Assembly (NCBI RefSeq): GCF_034321785.1
Contig: NZ_JAXLPB010000005.1
Span: 326,811 to 390,810 of the forward strand
Length of the DNA: 64,000 nt
Origin: Fulvimarina uroteuthidis
GTDB lineage: Bacteria > Pseudomonadota > Alphaproteobacteria > Rhizobiales > Rhizobiaceae
Direction of reading: 5' to 3'
Shown: piece after piece, positions 27,906 to 36,178 of the stretch
How the letters are laid out: each line of letters opens with the position of its first letter
Position numbering within the stretch: position 1 is the stretch's first letter
Position numbers and translations under genes: made by a program
Notes under the pieces: generated by a model
The model's input: only the letters and a program-made list of their open reading frames with translations
Databases searched by the model: none
What the model was told of the DNA's origin: nothing

Positions 27906-28574
27906 ATGGCGACGGGTGGCGGACAGGACTATCGCATCACGCCGGCCATCCTCCTGAAAGCCTATGCCTGCGGGATATTCCCCATGGCGGAATCGGCGGA
28001 CGACCCGAATATCTTCTGGGTCGATCCCGTCGAACGCGGCATTCTTCCGCTCGATGGATTGCATGTCTCACGCAGCCTGAAGAAGACGATCCGTCGGAAC
28101 GTCTTCGACATCACCGTCGACACGGCGTTCGTCGCGGTCCTCGACGGGTGTGCGGAGCCTGCGCCCGATCGTACGGAAACGTGGATCAACGCAACCGTCC
28201 GCGACCTCTACATCGCGCTATACCGGAAGGGCTTTGCCCATTCGGTGGAAGCGTGGAAGGATGGAAGGCTCGTCGGCGGCCTCTACGGCGTCTCGCTCGG
28301 GGGCGCATTCTTCGGGGAAAGCATGTTCTCGCGGGCGACGGACGCCTCGAAGGTCGCGCTGGTGTTCCTGTGCGAGCGCCTTATCCGCGGCGGCTACACA
28401 TTGCTCGACACACAGTTTTTGACCGGCCATCTGGCACGCTTCGGCGCCATCGAGATTCCACGCGACGACTATCAGCTGCTCCTCGCCGAGGCGATCGAGG
28501 CCGAAACGACGTTCTATTCGGCCGGGGCCGGAACGTCGGACTCCGTCTTGCAGCTCTTCAGCCAGACATCGTAG
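27906..28574 (+). CDS. aat: Leucyl/phenylalanyl-tRNA-protein transferase
   Basis: A 222-residue transferase that adds Leu or Phe to proteins with N-terminal Arg or Lys, marking them for ClpAP (N-end rule). Family motifs are AYACGIFPMAE, FWVDPVERGILPLD, ETWIN, HSVEAW, GLYGVSLGGAFFGESMFS and LLDTQFLTGHLARFGA. A GTG three bases upstream is an alternative start. It follows accC closely, and its last 61 bp overlap the 3' end of the convergent DUF2155 gene. Confidence 0.95.
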   Translation: MATGGGQDYRITPAILLKAYACGIFPMAESADDPNIFWVDPVERGILPLDGLHVSRSLKKTIRRNVFDITVDTAFVAVLDGCAEPAPDRTETWINATVRDLYIALYRKGFAHSVEAWKDGRLVGGLYGVSLGGAFFGESMFSRATDASKVALVFLCERLIRGGYTLLDTQFLTGHLARFGAIEIPRDDYQLLLAEAIEAETTFYSAGAGTSDSVLQLFSQTS

Positions 28575-28942
28575 ACCGGATGCTCGACGGCGTTGAGACC
28601 GGGGGATGCGGCGAACATCCAGCCCGAGAAGATACGGCGAATCTCGCGGTCCAGGGTGATCTCGTCGACCTCGACGAAGGCGTCGGTCTGGGCCGTTCGC
28701 CCCTCGGGGCTCGTCTTGCAGACGCGCGGCGTCACTTGGAGCGCCCCGAACTGCACCGTCTCGTCGATGAAGACGTCGAACTCGGTGAGCCGTCCGGTGA
28801 TCTTGTCGAGACCGGAAAATACGGCAACCGGATTGTCGACGCGCTCCTGCGCCGACGCACCGGTGTGACCGAGCGCGAACGTGCCGCTGGCAAGGGCAGC
28901 GACGAGGGCGGAGCGAAACGGGAAGAAGCGCAGTCTGTTCAT
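28514..28942 (-). CDS. DUF2155 domain-containing exported protein
   Basis: A 142-residue protein with an N-terminal signal peptide (RFFPFRSALVAALASGTFALGHTGASA). A DUF2155 domain follows, with a conserved ITGRLTEFDVFIDETVQFGALQVTPRVC core and a GWMFAASPGLNAVEHPVYDVWLKSC tail. Two cysteines could form a periplasmic disulfide. Function is unknown; the family is almost confined to alphaproteobacteria and sits between aat and the NDUFA12 gene. The start was set at MNRLRF so that the signal peptide is N-terminal. Confidence 0.9.
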   Translation of the reverse strand: MNRLRFFPFRSALVAALASGTFALGHTGASAQERVDNPVAVFSGLDKITGRLTEFDVFIDETVQFGALQVTPRVCKTSPEGRTAQTDAFVEVDEITLDREIRRIFSGWMFAASPGLNAVEHPVYDVWLKSCKTESDVPAPAE

Positions 28943-29103
28943 CAGGGATTGGTAACTTCCGGTCGTGAAAGAGCCGATGATCCTCAGCCGCGGACGATGC
29001 GGCGGTCTTGCGGGGAACACCGACGGGCGCGCCTTACCGAATGGCCCGCCGGCGATGAACCGGTCCTGAATCGACCCTCGCAAGCATCGCGAAGAGGGAT
29101 CGG

Positions 29104-29487
29104 TCAGGGGGTCCAGGCGTCGTATTCGCCGGTCACGCGCGGACGGTCCTTTTCGGGCCGAAGCAGCGAACCCGCAGGGCGGTAGGCTTCGTCCGTGCCG
29201 GTATGGTTCTTCTCGGACGGCTTCTCCCAGCTGCGCGGGACGTAGACTTCATCGGCCGGCGGCGTGTCGACGCGATGATGCATCCAGCCATGCCAGCCTG
29301 ACGGGATCGCGGAGGCTTCGACGGGCCCGTTGTAGATCACCCAGCGGCGGGTCCTATCGGCATTGGTGTAGTAGATGTTGCCGTACTGATCCTCGCCGAC
29401 CTTCTTGCCGGTGCGCCATGTGTGGAAACGCGTGCCGAGGGTCTGGCCGTTCCACCATGTAAAGATCTGCAGGAGCCATTCTTTCAT
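29104..29487 (-). CDS. NADH:ubiquinone oxidoreductase accessory subunit NDUFA12 (B17.2) family
   Basis: A 127-residue homologue of the mitochondrial complex I accessory subunit NDUFA12, one of the few supernumerary subunits shared with alphaproteobacteria. The family signature runs from WWNGQTLGTRFHTWRTGKKVGEDQYGN through RRWVIYNGPVEASAIPSGWHGWMHH, and the C-terminus is a charged tail. It probably binds the peripheral arm of complex I. The start MKEWLLQ was chosen over a five-residue longer frame. Confidence 0.95.
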   Translation of the reverse strand: MKEWLLQIFTWWNGQTLGTRFHTWRTGKKVGEDQYGNIYYTNADRTRRWVIYNGPVEASAIPSGWHGWMHHRVDTPPADEVYVPRSWEKPSEKNHTGTDEAYRPAGSLLRPEKDRPRVTGEYDAWTP

Positions 29488-29575
29488 CGCGCGTCTGCCC
29501 ATATGCGTGGCTGATATCCGGTGCTCTTATGGGACCGATGCCGCCCGATGTCCAGCAGCGCAGGCCGTCCGGCCG

Positions 29576-30022
29576 TCAGTCGCCGCGATGCTGTGATGGC
29601 GACGGGGAACGCTCGCTGCGGTCGATCATCCCGATCAGGTAGAGCACCAGCCCGAGCGCAAGGATCGTGGCGGCAAGACCGACGAGGAACAGGCCCGACG
29701 TCGTCTCGACCTCGAGGAGAATGAGCTTTCGAACGACGGCGAGAACGCCGATGACGATGACCGTGCGCACCTGCGCGAGCCGGTGATCGCCGGCGGCCAT
29801 CTGCTGGATCGAATGGGCGAGTTCCAGGGCGATCACGACCACCAGAACCCGGTCGAACAGGACCTGGAAGGCCGTATAGTCGAGCGGGTCCGACAGGCCG
29901 GTGAAGATGACGAGGATGGAATGGCCGAAGCTGACGGCGGCGAGGAGAACAACGATGCCCATGCCCGCCAGAAGCAGATAGGCGATCCCGCGTTCGAAAA
30001 TCTGGTAGATCTTCAAGGCCAT
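29576..30022 (-). CDS. PsiE-like integral membrane protein
   Basis: A 148-residue protein with four predicted transmembrane segments (near residues 12-34, 44-70, 85-105 and 112-135). It resembles the phosphate-starvation-inducible PsiE family, whose function is unknown. The C-terminus is short, polar and charged. The start MALKIYQ gives a normal N-terminus. It stands alone between the NDUFA12 gene and the acetyltransferase gene, all on one strand. I saw no convincing Pho box in front of it. Confidence 0.75.
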   Translation of the reverse strand: MALKIYQIFERGIAYLLLAGMGIVVLLAAVSFGHSILVIFTGLSDPLDYTAFQVLFDRVLVVVIALELAHSIQQMAAGDHRLAQVRTVIVIGVLAVVRKLILLEVETTSGLFLVGLAATILALGLVLYLIGMIDRSERSPSPSQHRGD

Positions 30023-30159
30023 GGCAGTCCGCTCCCGATCGTTCGCGGCGCGCACTCGGGCGTTGCACGCTTGACGGCGATCTGTCGCAGCGCCGAGACA
30101 TGTCCATGCGTCACATCGAACCGGTTCGGCAGCCCCGGGTCGCGGACATGCATCGTCCG

Positions 30160-30657
30160 TCAGCCGAGCGGACGCTCGTAGACGCTGACCTCGATCCCGT
30201 CATCGGCACCATCCATGGCGGTCGCGGTGCTTATCGCCGCAAAACCGTGCGCCTCGTAGAAGGCGACCGCGCCGGCATTGGCCGGTTCCACCTCGCACCT
30301 GATCCGGCGCCCATCGGGGAACGCGTTCATGATCTCGCCGAGCATCTCCGCGCCGATGCCGGACCGCTGCTCGGCCGGCAGGACATAGAGCTGGTGAAGA
30401 ACCACGAGCGCGCGATCGGCATCGGAGGATGCGGCGAACGCGACGCCGCCGAGGCGCTCGCCATTGTCGGCGACGATGAATTCCGAGGACGGACGGTTGA
30501 TGCGGGGCTTCATCGCATCGACCGAGTGGAAGGCGCGGGTCAACTCGCTGACCCGCGCCGCGCCGTAGATCGCGTCATAGGTGGCGTGCCAGGTCTCTTC
30601 GAGAAGCTTCGAAATGGCCGGGAGATCGCGCTCCATGGCGGTGCGGACGAAATACAT
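30160..30657 (-). CDS. GNAT family N-acetyltransferase
   Basis: A 165-residue acetyltransferase. The acetyl-CoA-binding motif A is LHQLYVLPAEQRSGIGAEML, and motif B is NAGAVAFYEAHGF. The acceptor is unknown. It begins 8 bp after the gatB stop codon and is probably co-transcribed with gatB, a pairing seen in other rhizobia; a functional link is not established. Confidence 0.9.
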   Translation of the reverse strand: MYFVRTAMERDLPAISKLLEETWHATYDAIYGAARVSELTRAFHSVDAMKPRINRPSSEFIVADNGERLGGVAFAASSDADRALVVLHQLYVLPAEQRSGIGAEMLGEIMNAFPDGRRIRCEVEPANAGAVAFYEAHGFAAISTATAMDGADDGIEVSVYERPLG

Positions 30658-30665
30658 GGCGGCCT

Positions 30666-32165
30666 CTATTCGACGCCGAGCTTCTGCTTGACGAGGGCGT
30701 TGACGGCCTGCGGGTTGGCCTTGCCGCCGGTCGCCTTCATGACCTGGCCGACGAACCAGCCGGCCATCGACGGCTTCTCCTTCGCCTGCTCGACCTTGGC
30801 GGGGTTGGCGGCAATGACCTCGTCGACGGCCTTCTCGATCGCGCCGGTATCGGTCACCTGCTTCATGCCGCGCGCCTCGACGATTTCCTTCGGATCGCCG
30901 CCCTCGTTCCAGACGATCTCGAACAGATCCTTGGCGATCTTGCCCGAGATCACCTCCTCGCGAATGAGATCGAGGATCGCGCCGAGCTGTTCGGCCGACA
31001 CCGGCGTCTCCTCGATGTCCTTACCGGCCTTGTTGAGAGCGCCGAGAAGATCGTTGATCACCCAGTTGGCGGCCTGCTTGGCGTCCCGGCCCCTGGCCAC
31101 CTTCTCGAAGAAATCGGCGATCGCCTTTTCCGACACGAGGATCGACGCGTCGTAGGCCGACAGGCCGGCATCCTCGATCAGCCTGTTCTTCTTGTCGTCG
31201 GGAAGCTCCGGCAGTTCGGCGAGGACGGCGTCGATATAGGCCTGATCGAACTCGAGCGGCAGAAGATCGGGGTCGGGGAAGTAGCGATAGTCGTGCGCGT
31301 CCTCCTTCGAACGCATCGCCCGCGTCTCGCCCTTCACCGGATCGAACAGGCGGGTCTCCTGGTCGATGACGCCGCCATCCTCGATGACCGCGATCTGGCG
31401 GCGCGCTTCTGCCTCGATGCACTGGCCCACGAAGCGGATGGAATTGACGTTCTTGATCTCGCAGCGCGTGCCGAACGCGCCGCCCGGCCGGCGCACGGAG
31501 ACGTTGACGTCGGCGCGCATCGAGCCCTCGTCCATATTGCCGTCGCAGGTGCCGAGATAGCGCAGGATGGTGCGCAGCTTGGTGAGGTAGGCCTTCGCCT
31601 CGTCGGGGGAACGCATGTCGGGCTTGGAGACGATCTCCATCAGCGCGACGCCAGACCGGTTGAGATCGACGAAGCTCATGGACGGATGCTGGTCGTGCAT
31701 GGATTTGCCCGCATCCTGTTCCAGATGCAGCCGCTCGACGCCGACCTCGATATCCTCGAACTCGCCCTTGCTGTTCGGACCGACCGCGACATGCACGACG
31801 CCCTCGCCGACGATCGGGTCCTTGAACTGGCTGATCTGGTACCCTTGCGGCAGATCGGGATAGAAATAGTTTTTCCGGTCGAACACCGAACGCTTGTTGA
31901 TCTGCGCCTTGAGGCCAAGCCCGGTCTTCACCGCCTGGCGCACGCACGCCTCGTTGATGACCGGCAGCATGCCCGGCATCGCGGCATCCACCAGGCTGAC
32001 ATGGGAATTGGCCTCGGCGCCGAAATCGGTCGAGGCTCCGGAAAACAGCTTGGCCTCGGACGAGACCTGGGCGTGGACTTCCATGCCGATGATCACCTCC
32101 CAGTCGCCGGTCGCGCCGGAGATGAAGGATTTCGGGTTCGGTGTGCGGGTATCGACGAGGGTCAT
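30666..32165 (-). CDS. gatB: Aspartyl/glutamyl-tRNA(Asn/Gln) amidotransferase subunit B
   Basis: A 499-residue GatB. With GatA and GatC it converts Glu-tRNA(Gln), and in some species Asp-tRNA(Asn), to the amidated form. Visible blocks are VIIGMEVHAQV, FDRKNYFYPDLPQGYQISQ, DLNRSGVALMEIVSKPD, DGNMDEGSMRADVNVSVR and the C-terminal YqeY-like helical tail. gatC and gatA are not adjacent, as is usual in rhizobia. Confidence 0.97.
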   Translation of the reverse strand: MTLVDTRTPNPKSFISGATGDWEVIIGMEVHAQVSSEAKLFSGASTDFGAEANSHVSLVDAAMPGMLPVINEACVRQAVKTGLGLKAQINKRSVFDRKNYFYPDLPQGYQISQFKDPIVGEGVVHVAVGPNSKGEFEDIEVGVERLHLEQDAGKSMHDQHPSMSFVDLNRSGVALMEIVSKPDMRSPDEAKAYLTKLRTILRYLGTCDGNMDEGSMRADVNVSVRRPGGAFGTRCEIKNVNSIRFVGQCIEAEARRQIAVIEDGGVIDQETRLFDPVKGETRAMRSKEDAHDYRYFPDPDLLPLEFDQAYIDAVLAELPELPDDKKNRLIEDAGLSAYDASILVSEKAIADFFEKVARGRDAKQAANWVINDLLGALNKAGKDIEETPVSAEQLGAILDLIREEVISGKIAKDLFEIVWNEGGDPKEIVEARGMKQVTDTGAIEKAVDEVIAANPAKVEQAKEKPSMAGWFVGQVMKATGGKANPQAVNALVKQKLGVE

Positions 32166-32331
32166 TCAAAGCATCCGGAAAACGTCGCGGGAAAGTCGCC
32201 TCAATCGCTAGATGAAAGGTCTCGAACGATCAAGCTGGAGCGGGCGAGCGGCGATGCGGCAGGCACCGGGACCGGAGCCAGAGGCCGGTTCATATGTTAT
32301 GCTGGCACGACATCTGCAACGGAGTTCTGCC

Positions 32332-32913
32332 ATGAGCGCGCTTGCCGACACCCATCCGCCGGACGCGGTCCCGCGAAACCTGACGATCGACGCCTTCTTC
32401 GACTGGATCGAATTGCGGGAGGAGCGCTACGAACTCGTCGATGGGACGCCGGTCATGATGCCCTTCGTCAAACGATCCCATGCAAGGGTCGTCAGCAATA
32501 TCGACAGAACACTTCAGCAACAATTGGACCCGGACCGGTACCTGGTCACGCAAGGCGACTTCGCCATCCGGACCGGCGTGCGTTCGATCCGCTACGCCGA
32601 CGTCTTGGTCGAGGCGGCGAGCGACGATCTCGACGGCCGGACGACCGACACGCCGAAGCTGATTTTCGAAGTTCTCTCGGACATGACCACCGCCAACGAT
32701 TTCGGGCCGAAGAAGCTCGAATATATGAGCCTTTCCACGCTCGACGCCACTCTCATCCTCCGCCAGGACAAGGCCTGCGTCTGGCTCTGGGAGCGCGATG
32801 GCGAGGGAAACTGGCCGGACCAGCCGCGGATCGTCGAAACGGGCGCGATCGAACTTTCGCGCCTCGCCGTGACGCTCCCGATCGACGCGATCTATCGCGG
32901 CATCGTGCGGTAA
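32332..32913 (+). CDS. Uma2 family (DUF820) putative endonuclease-like protein
   Basis: A 193-residue protein of the Uma2/DUF820 family, which has a PD-(D/E)xK nuclease fold. Seen are YELVDGTPVMM, the D of SIRYADVLVEA, and PKLIFEVLSD with the E-x-(V)L-S-D element that replaces ExK in this family. The true activity and role are unknown. GGAG lies 7 nt before the start. It is the only plus-strand gene in a long minus-strand stretch, and such genes are patchily distributed, which hints at acquisition. Confidence 0.85.
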   Translation: MSALADTHPPDAVPRNLTIDAFFDWIELREERYELVDGTPVMMPFVKRSHARVVSNIDRTLQQQLDPDRYLVTQGDFAIRTGVRSIRYADVLVEAASDDLDGRTTDTPKLIFEVLSDMTTANDFGPKKLEYMSLSTLDATLILRQDKACVWLWERDGEGNWPDQPRIVETGAIELSRLAVTLPIDAIYRGIVR

Positions 32914-32953
32914 GGCACAGCCGGCAACAGCTGGATCGGCTTGCGCCGCTTCG

Positions 32954-33724
32954 TCACTGCACGTTCGCAGCCCGGCCCATCAACAGGGCCGCGGCTTCGA
33001 AATCGGCCTGCTTGTAGCGGGCGGCGATGCGGGCTTCCTCGTCGGCGCCCCAATGTTCCACGTTCCAGTTCTCGTCGAGCCGTGAAAGCTCCCAGGCTTC
33101 GTCCGGCGCAAGCCTGCCCTCCAGAAGCGCGAGCGCCAGGAGCGCCGAGCCCGAAAGCGCCGTGGCAAGCTGCAGCCCCGCGATCGTCCATGGATCCTTC
33201 AGAGGGGCGATCCGGGCCTTGAACGCGGCGAGCGCCTCGGCCGGTTGGGCGACATGCATCACGCCTTCGGCAAGCACGAAGCGCGCCCCCAGCGTGTCGG
33301 ACGCCCATTCGACGATCGGGTCCCAACGCTCGCGCTGGCGCTCCACGAGCTCGTCCGGATGCGCCGCGCGATAGACCAGAAGGTCCGTCTCCGCATAGAG
33401 CGGCACCTCGTTCAGCACCGGCGCAGGATCGGGCGCCACGGCATCGACCACCGTGTTGGAAAGCCGCGCCACCGGCATGGTGCCGGGATCGATCCGCTCG
33501 CCCTGGCGCATCCATTCGCCATGAACGGCGTCCGCGATCGGACGGTTCGGCAGAACCAGCGTCTTCTTTGCCGGCGTCTTGACGGTTCGCCCGTCGAGCA
33601 GCACCGAGAGACCGCCCTCGACCTCGCCGAGTGAGACCGTGGTGTAAAACCGCTTGGGCAGGGAGCGGCGGAGGGCGTTCGGATTTTCGAACATCTTCTG
33701 CAGGATATCGGGATCGTTCGACAT
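32954..33724 (-). CDS. ATP12 family F1-ATPase assembly chaperone
   Basis: A 256-residue homologue of mitochondrial ATP12, which binds the F1 alpha subunit during assembly. Family features are KRFYTTVSLGE, VLLDGRTVKTPAKKTLVLP, DLLVYRAAHPDELVERQRERWDPIVEWA and the C-terminal LDENWNVEHWGADEEA. It is found chiefly in alphaproteobacteria and eukaryotes. It follows the HAD gene on the same strand, separated by an interspersed repeat. Confidence 0.94.
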   Translation of the reverse strand: MSNDPDILQKMFENPNALRRSLPKRFYTTVSLGEVEGGLSVLLDGRTVKTPAKKTLVLPNRPIADAVHGEWMRQGERIDPGTMPVARLSNTVVDAVAPDPAPVLNEVPLYAETDLLVYRAAHPDELVERQRERWDPIVEWASDTLGARFVLAEGVMHVAQPAEALAAFKARIAPLKDPWTIAGLQLATALSGSALLALALLEGRLAPDEAWELSRLDENWNVEHWGADEEARIAARYKQADFEAAALLMGRAANVQ

Positions 33725-33774
33725 GGCCGTCCGGTTCTGTTCGTCGCAGGAAAGAGATATCTGTGGTGGGCGAA

Positions 33775-33883
33775 CCTAGAGCATCGGCCCGAGGATCGGA
33801 ATCGATTTTCCGAACGCCTCATGCGTGAAATCAAAAAGATAGCTAGCGCATTCCGCGTCTGAAGAGACGCATGACGCGCTAGG
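33775..33883. repeat. Rhizobial-type interspersed palindromic repeat
   Basis: The element is bounded by CCTAG and CTAGG and contains two nested dyads. One is the left part CTAGAGCATCGGCCCGAGG...CCTCATGCGTGAAATCAAAAAGATAG. The other is the right part CTAGCGCATTCCGCGTCTGAAGAGACGCATGACGCGCTAG. Its layout closely resembles the widespread Hyphomicrobiales intergenic repeat that begins CTAGAGCATGATCCCGAAAA and runs to AAAAAGATAG. It occupies most of the gap between the HAD and ATP12 genes, and its right end supplies the HAD stop codon. Confidence 0.65.
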
Positions 33884-34598
33884 TTGCGGCGGGCCCGTCC
33901 GCCAGCCAGCGATCGAGCGTGGCGGCAAGGTCCGGCACGGTGCCGACGACCGCTGCGGCTCCCCGCCGCAACAGGAGCTCCGGCGCGTGCGAACCCCAGT
34001 CGACGCCGATCGCATGGCTCCCGGCCGATCGGGCCATCTCCATGTCGTATGTCGTGTCGCCGACGACGACGGCGTTGATCGGCGCGACGCCCAGTTCCCC
34101 GCAGCATTCCAGGACCATCGCCGGATGGGGTTTGGAGGGGCAGTCGTCGGCGGTTCGAACGGTGACGAACACGTCGGTCAGGTTATGCGATGCGGTCAGC
34201 GCCGCGACGCCGCGACGCGATTTTCCGGTCACCATGCCGACGAAGACGGCCTCGCGCGCGGCCAGATCGCGGACGAGTTCGGCCATGCCCTCGAACAGAT
34301 GATCGGAAAAATGCGGGCGCGTACGCTCCAGCCGGTATTCGGCCCGGTAGCTCTCGCACAGCCGGTGGACTTCCACCGGCGTCAGCCCGGGCCGCAGGGT
34401 CGCGATCGCCGTATCGAGCGACAGGCCGATGATCGCACGGGTCGCCTCGCGCGGCGGGGGCTGGAGATCGTGGGCCGTGAAGCATCGCTCCATGATATCG
34501 CAGATGAGGCCTGCCGAGTCCGCGAGCGTGCCGTCGCAATCGAACAGAACCGCTTTTATTCCGGACACTTGGCGATCAATCCTCAAGTTCTGCTTCAT
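33879..34598 (-). CDS. HAD-superfamily hydrolase (phosphatase-like)
   Basis: A 239-residue HAD hydrolase with motif I VLFDCDGTLADSAG near residue 17, motif II near GMVTGKSRRG and motif III VVVGDTTYDMEMARSAG. A helical cap sits between motifs I and II. The family (phosphoglycolate phosphatase-like) is broad and the substrate is uncertain. Its first 23 bp overlap the pseudouridine synthase gene upstream, implying coupling. The TAG stop falls inside the palindromic repeat. Confidence 0.9.
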   Translation of the reverse strand: MKQNLRIDRQVSGIKAVLFDCDGTLADSAGLICDIMERCFTAHDLQPPPREATRAIIGLSLDTAIATLRPGLTPVEVHRLCESYRAEYRLERTRPHFSDHLFEGMAELVRDLAAREAVFVGMVTGKSRRGVAALTASHNLTDVFVTVRTADDCPSKPHPAMVLECCGELGVAPINAVVVGDTTYDMEMARSAGSHAIGVDWGSHAPELLLRRGAAAVVGTVPDLAATLDRWLADGPAAT

Positions 34599-35574
34599 CG
34601 AACCCGAACAGGTTGAACGTTTGGCGCATATGTTGCGGCAAGGGCGCGATATGATCGATCACGCCGCCGTTCGGGTGCGGGATGATGATGCGGCGCGCGT
34701 GAAGATGGAGCCGTTTCTGGACCCCGCCCGGGAACTCCCAATTGGTGTCGTGCTCGAAATATTTCGGATCACCCACGATCGGATGGCCGAGATGCAGCAT
34801 GTGGATGCGCAATTGATGTGTGCGCCCCGTATGTGGTTCGAGTTCCAGCCAGGAGAAATTCTGCGCGACCTGGTCGACGACGCGGTAATAGGACAGGGCG
34901 TGGTCGGCACCCTCCTCCCCGTGCTTGGCAATCCGCATCCGGTCGCCGTCCGGCGTCTGCTCCTTCTTCAGATAGGTCGAGATCTTGCCCTCGTGCGGGG
35001 CCGGCACGCCCTTGACGAGCGCCCAGTAGAGCTTCTTGGTCTCACGCTCCCGGAAGGCTTTTGTCAGCGCGGTCGCGGCGCCCCGGGTGCGCGCGACGAC
35101 GAGAATGCCGGACGTGTCGCGGTCGAGCCGATGGACGAGCCTCGGCTTCTCGCCCTTCCTGTTGCGCCAGGATTCCAGCATGTCGTCGACGTGGCGAGTC
35201 AGGCCCGAGCCGCCCTGCACGGCAAGCCCTGCCGGCTTGTTGAAGACGATGACCTTGTCGTCCTCGTAGATCACCATCTGGGCGAGGACGTCTCCATCGT
35301 TCTGGCCCTTGATGGTGTTGGCCGTCAGCGGCTTGTTGGAGACGGGCCGCTCCCCGGAATGGGAATCGACCGCCATCGGCGGCACCCGGATCATCTGACC
35401 GGGCGTCACGCGCGTGTCGGACTTCGCCCGGCCGCCGTCGACCCGGATCTGGCCGGACCGCAGCAGCTTTTGCAGCTGGCCGAAGCCGAGGCCGGGATAA
35501 TGCAGCTTGAACCAGCGATCGAGGCGCAATCCGGCCTCGTCATCGTCCACGCGCCGTTGTTCGACTGCCGCCAT
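34576..35574 (-). CDS. RluA family (RluC-like) 23S rRNA pseudouridine synthase
   Basis: A 332-residue enzyme with an N-terminal S4 RNA-binding domain (residues 13-65) and a pseudouridine synthase domain. The catalytic aspartate is D151 in HRLDRDTSGILVVAR. The C-terminal EPHTGRTHQLRIHMLHLGHPIVGDPKY block is typical. RluC-type enzymes modify 23S rRNA uridines 955, 2504 and 2580 in E. coli; the exact sites here are inferred. It overlaps the HAD gene by 23 bp. Confidence 0.93.
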   Translation of the reverse strand: MAAVEQRRVDDDEAGLRLDRWFKLHYPGLGFGQLQKLLRSGQIRVDGGRAKSDTRVTPGQMIRVPPMAVDSHSGERPVSNKPLTANTIKGQNDGDVLAQMVIYEDDKVIVFNKPAGLAVQGGSGLTRHVDDMLESWRNRKGEKPRLVHRLDRDTSGILVVARTRGAATALTKAFRERETKKLYWALVKGVPAPHEGKISTYLKKEQTPDGDRMRIAKHGEEGADHALSYYRVVDQVAQNFSWLELEPHTGRTHQLRIHMLHLGHPIVGDPKYFEHDTNWEFPGGVQKRLHLHARRIIIPHPNGGVIDHIAPLPQHMRQTFNLFGFDEAELED

Positions 35575-35702
35575 GGGGCGTCGCTCCGTAATTCGAGGCT
35601 ATGATATCCGGGACCGGTGCGATGGTTCGCGGAGGCCGTCGGTTTTGCGCTCTTCTAGCTGCCCGAAGCGCGTCCGGCAACGCACCGCACCTGGCAGGCC
35701 GG

Positions 35703-36080
35703 TCACAGAAGCGCCCTGACGCTCAGGAGGCCGGCGAAAAGCGCGGCGACCCCCAGGATCACCGACCCGGCGACATAAGCGATCGCGAGCCCCGCCGCGC
35801 CCTTGTCGATCAGGTTCATGGTGTCGAGCGAGAACGAGGAGAAGGTGGTGAACCCGCCGAGGCATCCGCTGGCCAGAAACATCCGCCAGTGCTGCGACAT
35901 GCCGAGCTTGCGCGCCAGAAGCTCCACCAGGACACCCATCAGGAACGAGCCGAACACGTTGACGAAGGCCGTACCCCAGGGAAAGCCCGATCCGAAAAAG
36001 CGCACGGCGGCAAGGTTTGAGAGATGTCGCATGCCGGCCCCGAGCCCGCCGCCCGCCATGACGAGGAGAAGGTTGATCAT
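35703..36080 (-). CDS. crcB: Fluoride channel CrcB/Fluc
   Basis: A 125-residue protein with four TM segments and the Fluc signature GGFTTFSSFSLD near residue 74. The conserved Asn and Gly of the pore region also appear, in NVFGSF and GAGMRH. It exports fluoride as a dual-topology dimer. It lies between a pseudouridine synthase gene and a BCCT transporter gene. No fluoride riboswitch was recognised upstream. Confidence 0.94.
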   Translation of the reverse strand: MINLLLVMAGGGLGAGMRHLSNLAAVRFFGSGFPWGTAFVNVFGSFLMGVLVELLARKLGMSQHWRMFLASGCLGGFTTFSSFSLDTMNLIDKGAAGLAIAYVAGSVILGVAALFAGLLSVRALL

Positions 36081-36120
36081 GCCCGTCCGATAGCGCCGAT
36101 GGCCGCCCTTGGAAAGAGTT

Positions 36121-36150
36121 CGGCCCCGAACACGGGCGTGTTCGGGGCCG
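36121..36150 (-). terminator. Hairpin downstream of the BCCT transporter gene
   Basis: CGGCCCCGAACACG and CGTGTTCGGGGCCG form a perfect 14-bp dyad 29 bp after the BCCT stop codon. On the minus strand it is followed by only a short pyrimidine-rich stretch (AACTCTTTCC), so it may be a weak or factor-assisted terminator. Confidence 0.6.
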
Positions 36151-36178
36151 GAGGCGGATCGTCAAGGCCGCAGGCGAC

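Noticed and set aside
36081..36178. Fluoride riboswitch upstream of crcB
   Set aside because: The gap contains GGCGGCCATCGG-like sequence and a long hairpin, but the conserved fluoride aptamer elements could not be arranged in order.
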